Positions 16,785-24,446 of a stretch of 49,409 nucleotides of DNA are shown here, piece by piece. Both the position numbers and the translations under genes were made by a program. Under the pieces are notes generated by a model. It ran no database searches, was not told where the DNA came from, and was given only the letters and a program-made list of their open reading frames with translations. Origin of the DNA: an uncultured Alphaproteobacteria bacterium. GTDB taxonomy: Bacteria > Pseudomonadota > Alphaproteobacteria > Rhizobiales > Pleomorphomonadaceae. The first letter of the stretch is position 1, and each line of letters begins with the position of its first letter. The stretch covers positions 1 through 49,409 of the forward strand of contig CALCDT010000104.1 of NCBI GenBank assembly GCA_937900425.1, in the 5' to 3' direction.

Positions 16785-17126
16785 CTATGCCCGATTTCTG
16801 ACGATGGTCGCCACCTCGTCTCCGTGATCGGTTCCCCACGCGCACAGGGGTGCCAGCGTTTGCGCCAGGCTTCGACCGAATTCGGTCAGCTCGTACTCGA
16901 CGCGCGGGGGAACCTCCTGGAAATCGATCCGGCGAACCACGCCGTCTTCCACCAGCTCCTTCAGATGCTGAATCAGCATTTTCTCGCTCACGTCGGTGAC
17001 GAGCCGGCGCAGCTGGCCGGTGCGCTTGGAGCCGCTGGCGAGGTGATAGACGATCAGCGGCTTCCACTTGCCGCCGAGGATGGCCAGAACCGCCTCCAGG
17101 CCGCATTGGAACCTCCTTTCGGTCAT
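16785..17126 (-). CDS. HxlR-family transcriptional regulator
   Basis: A 113-residue winged-helix repressor/activator. The HxlR signature is clear: CGLEAVLAILGGKWKPLIVYHL at the N-terminus with its cysteine, then the recognition region SEKMLIQHLKELVEDGVVRR and the wing PPRVEYELTEFGRSL. HxlR-type regulators often sense reactive aldehydes, quinones or hypochlorite through the conserved N-terminal cysteine (here C8) and control a divergently encoded reductase. The divergent gene is decayed in this case (17278-17650). ATG 17126 follows AGGAGATCACG. A motif shared with the SnoaL-like promoter lies 24 bases upstream of the start. Confidence 0.9.
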   Translation of the reverse strand: MTERRFQCGLEAVLAILGGKWKPLIVYHLASGSKRTGQLRRLVTDVSEKMLIQHLKELVEDGVVRRIDFQEVPPRVEYELTEFGRSLAQTLAPLCAWGTDHGDEVATIVRNRA

Positions 17127-17150
17127 CGTGATCTCCTGCTTTCCGCTCCT

Positions 17151-17170
17151 GACAAAATAGTCGGCACTGG
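17151..17170 (+). promoter_or_regulatory. Second copy of the HxlR-type candidate operator
   Basis: The copy GACAAAATAGTCGGCACTGG has 16 of 20 positions identical to 15971-15990. It is in the same orientation relative to the plus strand and sits between hxlR and the divergent reductase remnant. This is the expected place for autoregulation by an HxlR protein. Confidence 0.45.
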
Positions 17171-17277
17171 ATGACAGGTACACCCCGACCCAGGTGACCG
17201 GACGGCGAAGTCGACCCTCGAAGGGGGAGATGATCACCGAGCCGACGCCGCGGGATGCGGTTGTGCAGGAGGCCGTC

Positions 17278-17650
17278 GTGACCGTCGCAGTCATCGGATC
17301 GGGTATGGTCGCGCCGACGATTGTGCGCCACGTTCTGCCGTGCGCTCACGGGGCCCTGCTCAGCAACAGCCGCGGGTCCGATACGTCGGCTGGTGTCGTC
17401 GCCCATCTCGGTCGGGGATGTCCGCGGGCATCCCGGTACAGGCCGCCGAGCAGGACGTCGTCGTGCTCGGCGTCGGGTGGGCGCGTGTTCCGCAGGCGCT
17501 CGCTTCAGTGCGGGGCTGGTCCGGTCTAATCCTGATCGCCGCCGCAACCCGGACCGACCCGACCGAACTTCGCGATCTCGGCGACCTCAAGGGCCGTAGG
17601 CCGGCCGGCTGTTGTCCGCTCGGCTCCGAAGTCGAACCGGTGCCGTGGCC
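17278..17650 (+). pseudogene. Remnant of an NAD(P)-binding oxidoreductase (F420-reductase-like fold)
   Basis: From GTG 17278 the frame reads VTVAVIGSGMVAPTIVRHVL, then LLSNSRGSDTS, the Rossmann start and SNSRG element of the NADPH-dependent F420 reductase-like family. That frame then loses meaning near 17415. A frame shifted by one base continues AEQDVVVLGVGWARVPQALA and GWSGLILIAAATRTDP, the next expected elements. After about 17600 no family sequence remains, and the MerR gene stop is at 17662. So the gene carries at least one frameshift and a 3' truncation. Such reductases are the usual divergent partner of HxlR regulators, which supports the reading. Confidence 0.6.
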
Positions 17651-17661
17651 ACATCCGGTCC

Positions 17662-18087
17662 TCATTTCAGCTTCGCCGTGGTCTTGCGCCTCCCGCCGCG
17701 GTGACCGGCCGCATCCACCAGACGACGGAACGTCGGGCATTCCATGTGCGAGGGCGCCGGGCAGTTGGCGACGTGGCGGAGCGTGTCGCGCAAGGCGGTC
17801 AACTCGCCGATCTGCCGGTCGATCTCGTCGGCCTTCCGGTGAAGCACGTCGCGCGGCAGGTCCGGCATGCCGTTGCGACCGAACATGCCGGCAATCTCGT
17901 CGAGCGAAAATCCCGCCAGTTTGCCCATCGAAATCAACTTCAGCTGCAACAGCACGTCGGGCGTGAACTGCCTGCGCAAACCATGCCGTGAAACCGAGGA
18001 GATCAGCCCTGCTTCCTCGTAGTAGCGCAGCGCCGAGGGTTTGATTCCACTTCGCGCAGCGACCTCTCCGATATCCAGAAATTTCAT
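17662..18087 (-). CDS. MerR-family transcriptional regulator (SoxR-like, no Fe-S site)
   Basis: A 141-residue MerR-type activator. The HTH is at residues 1-25 (FLDIGEVAARSGIKPSALRYYEEAGLI), the wing follows (RRQFTPDVL), and a long dimerisation helix covers about 78-105. The effector tail has C109 and C117 in NCPAPSHMECP. SoxR has a four-cysteine CX2CXCX5C cluster, which is absent, so it is not a [2Fe-2S] SoxR; the two cysteines might bind a metal or form a redox switch. It is divergent from the MFS transporter across a 69-base gap holding a MerR-type spaced promoter, a standard arrangement for inducible efflux. Confidence 0.9.
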   Translation of the reverse strand: MKFLDIGEVAARSGIKPSALRYYEEAGLISSVSRHGLRRQFTPDVLLQLKLISMGKLAGFSLDEIAGMFGRNGMPDLPRDVLHRKADEIDRQIGELTALRDTLRHVANCPAPSHMECPTFRRLVDAAGHRGGRRKTTAKLK

Positions 18088-18089
18088 GC

Positions 18090-18120
18090 TTGACCTCAAG
18101 TTGACTTGAAGTGGCAGTCT
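18090..18120 (+). promoter_or_regulatory. MerR-type promoter/operator of the MFS-DUF305 gene
   Basis: TTGACC at 18090-18095 and a poor -10 (CAGTCT, 18115-18120) are separated by 19 bases, the over-long spacing that MerR activators correct. The spacer holds the dyad CTCAAGTTGACTTGAAG, close to the classic SoxR box. This points to activation by the divergent regulator. Confidence 0.65.
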
Positions 18121-18156
18121 GCTCCCGAACCGGACTTCAGGCAAGAGGGCGCCACG

Positions 18157-19950
18157 ATGGAGCATGCGGATCCGAGAGCATCGACGACGGCGCAGACAAG
18201 CGTCACGGTCACCTTGGCTATGGCGATGCTGCTGGCATCGCTCGGTACCAGCATCGCCAACGTCGCGCTGCCGACGCTGGCCGAGGAATTCTCGGCGCCG
18301 TTCGCGCACGTCCAGGCGGTCGTCGTCGCCTATCTCGCGGCCCTCACGATCACCGTCGTCGTCGCCGGCAGGCTCGGTGACCGCTACGGCCTGAAGCCCA
18401 TGCTTGCCGCGGGTCTGTGCCTCTTCGCCGCCGCCTCGTCGCTGTGTGCCGTCGCGCCGAACCTCTGGCTGCTGATCGGCGCGCGAGTGTTGCAGGGCGT
18501 CGGCGCCGCCTTTCTCATGACCCTCGCCATGGCGCTGATGCGTCGGACGGCGAGCGTGGCGCGCATCGGCCGGGCCATGGGTCTTCTCGGCGCCATCTCG
18601 GCGCTGGGTACCGCGCTCGGCCCGTCGCTCGGCGGCCCGCTGATCGCACTGACGGGATGGCGCGGCATCTTCTGGGTGCAGGTGCCACCGGCGGTTCTCG
18701 CCCTGATCCTCGCCGTCACCGTGCTGCCGAGGGAGACTGGAAAAAGAGCGACGGCGCTGCCCGCAAGCCTCTGGTCGGTGATCGATCGCGGTCTCGCGCC
18801 AAACCTGCTCGTCAACACGCTGGTCGCCGCCGTCATGATGACGACGCTGGTGGTCGGGCCCTTCTATCTCAGCCTCGGCCTCGGCCTGGAGCCGGGTCAT
18901 GTCGGGTTCGTCATGGCCCTCGGTCCCGCGATCTCCATCGTCACCGGCGCCCCATCGGGTCGTCTCGTCGATGGCTGGGGAAGCGGGCGCGTGCTCGCCA
19001 TCGGGCTGGTCCTGCTGACGGTCGGAGCCTTCCTGCTCGCGCTCGTGCCGTACCTGCCGGGCGTCGTCGGTTACGGGCTCGCGATCATCGTGCTGACGCC
19101 CGGCTACCAGCTGTTCCAGGCTGCGAACACCACGGCCGCATTGACAGATGTCCCCGGGGACCGCCAGGGGACGGTTTCGGGACTGCTCGGCCTGTCGCGC
19201 AATCTCGGCCTGATCGCAGGGGCATCGCTGATGGGCACCGTCTTCGCCTTCGGCGTCGGAACCGACGAGTTCACCACCGCGACCGTCTCGGCCATCGCCA
19301 CAGGGATGCGGTCGACCTTCCTGCTGGCCGGCGGATTGATGCTCGTCGCCATCTGGATCAGCTTCGGCTCCCGCCTCCGGGCGAGCCGCCGGCGGAACCC
19401 GTTCGGTTCTTGTTGCTTCGGTGGCGGGGCGCGTGCGGAGGAACCCGTCATGGAACGTCGCGAAGGATCACATCAGGGGAGCGCGATGAGCTGGAGCCGG
19501 CTCGCCGCCATGGTCGCGACCTCGACACTCGTCATGTTCGTCCTGATGTATCAACTGGTCTATTCGGCCGACCACGTCATGTTCAGCATCAACCGGTTGC
19601 TGGCTTCACTGGTCATGGGCTGCGTCATGACCGTGCTGATGCTCGGCTTCATGTGGTCAATGTATCCGGGCAAGACGCTCAAGATCGCGGTCGTCGCCGT
19701 CGCGGCGCTGACCGGTGTGGTGCTCCTCACCATGAACCGGAGCCAGACGCTCGTCGGCGACGCCGCCTACATGCGGTCGATGATCCCGCACCACTCGATC
19801 GCGATAAACAACTCCGAGAAAGCGACCCTCTCGGATCCGCGGGTCCGCGATCTCGCCGCCCGGATCATCGAGGCGCAGGTCCGGGAGATCGCCGAGATGA
19901 AGGCCCTGCTCGCCGACATCGACGAGGGGACCGGAGAGGGCGGCGGCTGA
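18157..19950 (+). CDS. MFS efflux transporter fused in frame to a DUF305 membrane module
   Basis: A 597-residue open frame with no internal stop. Residues 1 to about 415 are a DHA-type major facilitator: LGTSIANVALPTLAEEF in TM1, GRLGDRYGLK as motif A, and the antiporter signature LGAISALGTALGPSLGGPL. From residue 444 the sequence is a complete DUF305 protein. It starts MSWSRLAAMVATST, has three to four membrane helices, and carries MIPHHSIAI and EAQVREIAEM in its terminal helix pair. A strong AGGGGAG stands 5 bases before the internal ATG 19486, so DUF305 may also be made separately. DUF305 proteins are often found with metal or copper stress genes. Either a genuine fusion or loss of the transporter stop codon. 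Confidence 0.82.
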   Translation: MEHADPRASTTAQTSVTVTLAMAMLLASLGTSIANVALPTLAEEFSAPFAHVQAVVVAYLAALTITVVVAGRLGDRYGLKPMLAAGLCLFAAASSLCAVAPNLWLLIGARVLQGVGAAFLMTLAMALMRRTASVARIGRAMGLLGAISALGTALGPSLGGPLIALTGWRGIFWVQVPPAVLALILAVTVLPRETGKRATALPASLWSVIDRGLAPNLLVNTLVAAVMMTTLVVGPFYLSLGLGLEPGHVGFVMALGPAISIVTGAPSGRLVDGWGSGRVLAIGLVLLTVGAFLLALVPYLPGVVGYGLAIIVLTPGYQLFQAANTTAALTDVPGDRQGTVSGLLGLSRNLGLIAGASLMGTVFAFGVGTDEFTTATVSAIATGMRSTFLLAGGLMLVAIWISFGSRLRASRRRNPFGSCCFGGGARAEEPVMERREGSHQGSAMSWSRLAAMVATSTLVMFVLMYQLVYSADHVMFSINRLLASLVMGCVMTVLMLGFMWSMYPGKTLKIAVVAVAALTGVVLLTMNRSQTLVGDAAYMRSMIPHHSIAINNSEKATLSDPRVRDLAARIIEAQVREIAEMKALLADIDEGTGEGGG

Positions 19951-20070
19951 GCGCCGTCGGGCGCGGCCGCCGCCGTCGACGGGAAACCGGAAGACCCGGC
20001 GAGGGCTGGCAGTCGGCCGAGGTCCGGCGGCGCGGCGCCTCGCTCCGTCGTCGAGCGCTCCGTCGCTCCC

Positions 20071-20856
20071 TCACGACATGATCAGTCCGCCGTCGACGTT
20101 GATGGTCTGGCCGGTGATGTAGGCGGCGTCGTCGGAGGCGAGGAAGGCGACGAGGGCGGCGACTTCGGCGGGGGTGCCGGCGCGGCCCATCGGGATGCCG
20201 CGGACCCATTCGGCCATCAGCTCGCCGGGGCCGTAATCGCCGAGCATGGCGCCCCAGACCCGGTCGTTGTAGTCCCACATCTCGGTGTGGATGATGCCGG
20301 GGCAGATCGCGTTGGCGGTGATGCCCTCGCGGGCGAGTTCCTTGGCGAGGCTCTGGGTCAGGCCGACGACGCCGAATTTCGAGGCGGCGTAGTGGGGGGT
20401 GTAGATGAAGCCCTGGCGGGCCTGACCGGAGGCGGTGTTGATCAGCCGGCCCTTCGTTCCGCTCGCCCGGAAGCGGCGGATGGCCTCCTGGCAGCACAGG
20501 AAGACGCCCTTGGTGTTGACGTCGAGGTTGAAGTCCCATTCGCGCTCAGTGAGGTCCTCGACCTTTGCGATGGTGATGACGCCGGCGTTCTGGACCGAGA
20601 CCGCGACCGGCCCGAGTTTGGCCTCGGCTTCGGCATAGGCCGCGCGCACGGCGGCGGCGTCGGTGACGTCGAGGACGAGGCCGAGGGTTTCCGCCCCCGT
20701 CTCCCCGGCGAGGGCGGCGGCGGCGTCGGGCGTGTCGGCCTCGATGGCGGCGATGGCGACCTTCGCGCCTTCCTGGGCGAAGCGGGTGGCGATGCCGCGG
20801 CCGATGCCCTTGTTGCCGCCGGTGACGAACACGGTGCGCCCTGCGAAACGGGTCAT
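20071..20856 (-). CDS. SDR-family dehydrogenase of the polyol/sugar locus
   Basis: A 261-residue classical short-chain dehydrogenase. The cofactor motif TGGNKGIG is at residues 12-19, NAG at 90-92, and the catalytic S143, Y156 and K160 (YAASK) are all present. A C-terminal GQTINVDGG completes the fold. The position behind a regulator and kinase gene suggests oxidation of a sugar alcohol to a ketose. GGAGGAAGAAG precedes ATG 20856. It is the last gene of the left arm (transketolase halves, kinase, regulator, this gene), all on the minus strand. Closest to sorbitol/xylitol-type dehydrogenases in character, but the substrate is not readable. Confidence 0.88.
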   Translation of the reverse strand: MTRFAGRTVFVTGGNKGIGRGIATRFAQEGAKVAIAAIEADTPDAAAALAGETGAETLGLVLDVTDAAAVRAAYAEAEAKLGPVAVSVQNAGVITIAKVEDLTEREWDFNLDVNTKGVFLCCQEAIRRFRASGTKGRLINTASGQARQGFIYTPHYAASKFGVVGLTQSLAKELAREGITANAICPGIIHTEMWDYNDRVWGAMLGDYGPGELMAEWVRGIPMGRAGTPAEVAALVAFLASDDAAYITGQTINVDGGLIMS

Positions 20857-20908
20857 TGTCTTCTTCCTCCCTTGGACGCGGCGGGCGGCGGCTTTCCCCG
20901 TGCGGGGG

Positions 20909-21859
20909 TCAGGCCGTGAGCCGGGCCGCGGTGAACTTGTCGGTGACGAGAACGTCGATGATGCCGAGCTTGAGGGCGCCGGCGATCGCCGCGGTCTTCG
21001 AGGCGCCGCCGGCCAGCGCCATCACCCGGTCGGCCTTGCGCAGATCCTCGAGTGTGACGCCGATGACGCGCTCGTTGAGCGGGGTCTCCACCGGCGTGCC
21101 GTCGGCGTCGTAGAAGCGGAACGAGATCTCGCCGACGGCGCCGGCCTCGTGCAGCATCGCCATCTCCTGGCGCGAGAAGACGTTGCCGGAACGGGCCAGC
21201 AGTTCGGAGGGCTCGACCGCGCCGATGCCGACGATGGCGAGGCTGAGCCGGCCGAAAAGGTCCATGGTCTCGCGCACGAAGGGGTCGGACAGCATGACGA
21301 GCTTGGCCTCGCGCGAGGACGAGATGCCCTGGACCAGCAGCAGCCGCGGCTCGCCCCCGGTCAGCTTGGCGAGGCGGGCGGTGAGCTGGGTGGCGTGGGC
21401 CTGCACCGACGCCTCGCCCATGCCGCCGAGGATCTGGACGATGTAGCGCGCCTTGGCCGCCTTCATCGGGTGGATGTTGTCGACCATGCGCAGGATGGTC
21501 TGGCTCCAGCTCGAGACGCCGATCACCTCACCGGGCTGCAGCGTCACCTCGAGGAAATGGGCGGCCGCCTCGCCGATCCGGGCCATGATCGCGCCGTCGC
21601 GGTCCTCCGAGCAGTCGATCACGATGGCTTCGGTGAGGCCGAAGCGGCTGCGCAGCGACAGTTCGAGGTCGGCGAAGGTGCCGGGCGGCGGGATCACCGT
21701 GGTGCGGACGATGTCCTCCTGCTCGGCCCGCTTCAGCATGCGCGAGACGGTGGCCTGCGACATGTGCAGGGCCTCGGCGATCTCGGTCTGCCGCTTCTTC
21801 TCGACGTGGTACATCTGGGCGACGCGGGCGATGAGGCGAAGTTCGTTGATCCGGCCCAT
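20909..21859 (-). CDS. SorC/DeoR-type sugar-binding transcriptional regulator
   Basis: A 316-residue regulator with an N-terminal HTH (QTEIAEALHMSQATVSRMLKRAEQEDIV, about residues 23-50) followed by a sugar-phosphate-binding domain of the SorC family. Members respond to phosphorylated intermediates of the pathway they control; EryD of the Brucella erythritol locus belongs here. ATG 21859 follows GGAGGGCCC. A perfect palindrome (21871-21890) overlaps the kinase stop codon 12 bases upstream of the start, a natural autoregulatory operator. It sits between kinase and dehydrogenase genes, consistent with local control of the locus. Confidence 0.9.
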   Translation of the reverse strand: MGRINELRLIARVAQMYHVEKKRQTEIAEALHMSQATVSRMLKRAEQEDIVRTTVIPPPGTFADLELSLRSRFGLTEAIVIDCSEDRDGAIMARIGEAAAHFLEVTLQPGEVIGVSSWSQTILRMVDNIHPMKAAKARYIVQILGGMGEASVQAHATQLTARLAKLTGGEPRLLLVQGISSSREAKLVMLSDPFVRETMDLFGRLSLAIVGIGAVEPSELLARSGNVFSRQEMAMLHEAGAVGEISFRFYDADGTPVETPLNERVIGVTLEDLRKADRVMALAGGASKTAAIAGALKLGIIDVLVTDKFTAARLTA

Positions 21860-21870
21860 GGGCCCTCCGA

Positions 21871-21890
21871 TGGTGAATTTTTATTCACCA
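21871..21890. promoter_or_regulatory. Perfect palindrome before the SorC regulator gene
   Basis: Two 8-base arms, TGGTGAAT and ATTCACCA, flank four T residues. The element overlaps the kinase stop codon at 21881-21883 and sits immediately before the regulator ribosome site. It resembles the TTGAA-N-TTCAA dyads bound by Bacillus DeoR, a SorC-family protein. Operator function is inferred; an RNA hairpin is the alternative. Confidence 0.55.
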
Positions 21891-23350
21891 ATATCCGCTC
21901 GGCCGCGGACCGTCGAGCGATAGATCGCCTCGCGCCAGACGGCGATCCGTTCGTCGGCATCGGATGGCAGCGGGGCGAGGGTTTCGCCGGGCCGCGGCAG
22001 GGCGGCGATCGCCGCGAGGTCCGGCCAAACCTTCAGTTCGAGGCCGGCGAGATAGGCCGCGCCGAGGGCGGAGGCCTCGGGCGTGTCGCACTGGATCAGC
22101 GGGTGGCCGAGGACGTCGGCGACGGTCTGCATCAGGAAGCGGTTGCGGCTCGGGCCGCCGTCGGCGAAGAGGCGGCCGAGCGGGGCGGGCGACTGCGCCG
22201 TCATCGCGGCGAAGACGTCGTGGACCTGCAGCGCCATCGAATCGGTCACCGCCCGGGCCATCTGGGCGCGGGTGGTGTTGAAGGTGATGCCGCAGAAGAG
22301 GGCCCGGGCGTCGGTGTCCCAGTGCGGCGCGCCGAGGCCGACGAAGGCCGGCACGAAGCCCGGGCCGCCGGGCTCGGCGGTGGCGGCGAGGTCGGTGAGG
22401 GCCTGCACGTCCGGCAGACCCATCATCCCGGCCATCCACGGCAGCGCCGCGGCGGAGACGAGGATGTTGCCCTCGAAGGCGTAGGTCGGCGTGCCGGCGA
22501 TCGACCAGGCGATGGTGGTGGTGATGCCGTGCTTCGGGGCGATGAAGCCGGGCAGGGTGGTCATGATCGAGGAGCCGGTGCCGAAGGTCACCTTGCCGTC
22601 GCCGGGGGCGAAGGCGCCATGTCCGAACAGGGCGGCGTGGCTGTCGCCGATCGCGGCGGCGACGGGGATGCCGTCGGCAAGGCCGGGCACCCCCCGGGTG
22701 AGGCCGAAGGTCGCCGAACTGTCGCGCACCTCGGGCAGGCAGGATCGCGGCACGCCGAACAGAGCGCAGAGCTCCTCGCTCCATTCGCGGCGACCCAGAT
22801 CGTAGAGCTGGCTGCGGGCGGCGTTGGAGGCGTCGCAGGCGTGGACCGCGCCGCCGGTGAGACGATGGATCAGCCAGGCGTCGACGGTGCCGAGCCGCGC
22901 CGCTGCCCGGTCCGGCACGCGGTCGAGCAGCCAGCGCATCTTCGGGCCCGGAAACATCGGGTCGATCGGCAGGCCGGTCAGCTCCTGCACCCGCGGGGCG
23001 TGGCCTTCGGCGACGAGGCGGGCGCAGTCCGGGGCGCTGCGCCGGCACTGCCAGCTGACGAGCGGTCCGAGCGGTTCGCCGGTGGCCGCATCCCAGACGG
23101 TGACGGATTCGCGCTGGTTGGAGAGGGCGACGCCGATCACCGAAACGGCGGGACCGGCGGCGAGACAGGCGGCGATCGCCTCGCAGACCGAGGCCCAGAT
23201 CCGCATCGGGTCCTGCTCGACCCAGCCGGGGCGCGGATGCTCGATGCCGACGGCGGCCGAGCCGCGCGCGAGCACGGTGCCGTCGGTCGAAACCAGCACC
23301 GCCTTGGAGTTGGTGGTGCCCTGGTCGATGGCGAGGATGGCGGACTGCAT
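21881..23350 (-). CDS. FGGY-family carbohydrate kinase
   Basis: A 489-residue kinase of the glycerol kinase/xylulokinase family. The phosphate-1 motif DQGTTNSK is at residues 9-16, SNQRES follows near 88, and GTGSSIM and FADGGPSRNRF in the second half are the adenosine and phosphate-2 elements. Internal sequence is glycerol-kinase-like, but context (split transketolase, SDRs, ribose-type importer) argues for a ketose substrate such as a ketopentose. The predicted reaction is ATP-dependent phosphorylation of the ketose made by an SDR. ATG 23350 was chosen over upstream possibilities because residues before MQSAILAIDQG are not conserved. The gene lies 127 bases after the transketolase C half. 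Confidence 0.88.
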   Translation of the reverse strand: MQSAILAIDQGTTNSKAVLVSTDGTVLARGSAAVGIEHPRPGWVEQDPMRIWASVCEAIAACLAAGPAVSVIGVALSNQRESVTVWDAATGEPLGPLVSWQCRRSAPDCARLVAEGHAPRVQELTGLPIDPMFPGPKMRWLLDRVPDRAAARLGTVDAWLIHRLTGGAVHACDASNAARSQLYDLGRREWSEELCALFGVPRSCLPEVRDSSATFGLTRGVPGLADGIPVAAAIGDSHAALFGHGAFAPGDGKVTFGTGSSIMTTLPGFIAPKHGITTTIAWSIAGTPTYAFEGNILVSAAALPWMAGMMGLPDVQALTDLAATAEPGGPGFVPAFVGLGAPHWDTDARALFCGITFNTTRAQMARAVTDSMALQVHDVFAAMTAQSPAPLGRLFADGGPSRNRFLMQTVADVLGHPLIQCDTPEASALGAAYLAGLELKVWPDLAAIAALPRPGETLAPLPSDADERIAVWREAIYRSTVRGRADIGE

Positions 23351-23477
23351 GGCGGCTCCGGCCGTCTTGTCGGACGAGGCCGCCGGCACCGGCCGACCCC
23401 GTCGCGTCGGGTTGCACGCGCCGATGCCGGCGCGCGGGTGTCGCTCCGGCGCCGGGGAGGGCGCCGGCGATGGGCGA

Positions 23478-24446
23478 TCAGGCGCGGCCGGCTTTGCGGG
23501 CGATCAGCGCCTTCGCCGCCTCCGCGACCGCCGCGGGCGCCATGCCGAACTCGTCGAGCAGGAATTCGGCCGAGCCGGTCGGCGCGAAGATACCCGGAAC
23601 CCCGAGCAGCTTCATCGGCACCGGCGCCTCGGCGACGACGACTTCGGCGATGGCCGAGCCGAGGCCGCCGTGGACCGAGTGTTCCTCGGCGGTGAGGATC
23701 GCGCCGGTGTCCCGGGCGGCGGCGAGGATCGCCTCGACGTCGAGCGGGCGCACGCTCGCCATGTTGAGGACGCGCGCCTCGACGCCCTCGGCCGCCAGCA
23801 GCTCCGCCGCCTTCATCATGCGGTGGGTCAGGGTGCCGTTGGCGATCAGCGTCACGGCGTCGCCGTCGCGCAGGAGGTTGGCCTTGCCGAGCTCGAAGCG
23901 GTGGCCGTCGGGCAGCAGGTCGGGCACGCCGACCCGCGACAGCCGCAGGAATACCGGGCCGTCGTAGCCGGCCGCCCACTCGACCGCCGCGGCGGTCTCG
24001 ATCGAATCGCAGGGGGCGATCACCGGCAGGTTGGGCAGCACCCGCGTCCAGGCGAAGTCTTCGATCGAATGGTGGGTCGGGCCGAGCTCGCCGTAGGCCA
24101 TGCCGGACGAGATGCCGACGAGCTTCACGTTGGCGTTGGAATAGGCGATGTCGGCCTTGATCTGCTCCAGCGCCCGGCCGGTCAGGAAGCAGGCGGCGCC
24201 GCAGACGAAGGGCAGCAGCCCGCCGTTGGCGAGGCCGGCGCCGACGCCGACCATGTTCTGCTCGGCGATGCCGACGTTGACGAGGCGCTCGGGCCATTTC
24301 GCCTTGAAGCCGCCGAGCTTGGACGAGCCGACGGAATCGTTGCAGACGGCGACCACCTTGGGGTCTTCGGCGCCGAGCCGTTCGAGGACGGCGACGAAGG
24401 CGTCGCGGCAGTCGTGGAGCTTCGGGGAGGGCGTCGCGGCTGTCAT
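23478..24446 (-). CDS. Transketolase, C-terminal half (split subunit)
   Basis: A 322-residue protein corresponding to the pyrimidine-binding and C-terminal domains of transketolase. The catalytic ThDP-activating Glu is E62 in GIAEQNM. Later regions, GMAYGELGPTHHSIED and the C-terminal nucleotide-fold domain starting GDAVTLIANGTLTHR, are typical. The ATG overlaps the stop of the N-half gene by one base (TGATG), so the subunits should be made 1:1 and form a heteromeric enzyme. Split transketolases in catabolic loci usually act on one dedicated ketose phosphate instead of the pentose phosphate cycle. Confidence 0.92.
   Translation of the reverse strand: MTAATPSPKLHDCRDAFVAVLERLGAEDPKVVAVCNDSVGSSKLGGFKAKWPERLVNVGIAEQNMVGVGAGLANGGLLPFVCGAACFLTGRALEQIKADIAYSNANVKLVGISSGMAYGELGPTHHSIEDFAWTRVLPNLPVIAPCDSIETAAAVEWAAGYDGPVFLRLSRVGVPDLLPDGHRFELGKANLLRDGDAVTLIANGTLTHRMMKAAELLAAEGVEARVLNMASVRPLDVEAILAAARDTGAILTAEEHSVHGGLGSAIAEVVVAEAPVPMKLLGVPGIFAPTGSAEFLLDEFGMAPAAVAEAAKALIARKAGRA

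Noticed and set aside
17662..18087. Identification of the MerR protein as SoxR.
   Set aside because: The CX2CXCX5C iron-sulphur cluster is absent; only two cysteines occur in the C-terminal tail.
15437..19950. A genomic island inserted at tRNA-Ser.
   Set aside because: The region is accessory in character and partly less GC-rich, but there is no integrase and no repeat of the tRNA 3' end at the far side.
20663..23695. Very long open frames opposite known genes, for example a 1010-codon frame on the plus strand here and a 929-codon frame on the minus strand at 33083-35872.
   Set aside because: They are antisense to well-conserved genes, their composition mirrors the coding frame, and they show no family motifs; in very GC-rich DNA stop codons are rare in such frames.
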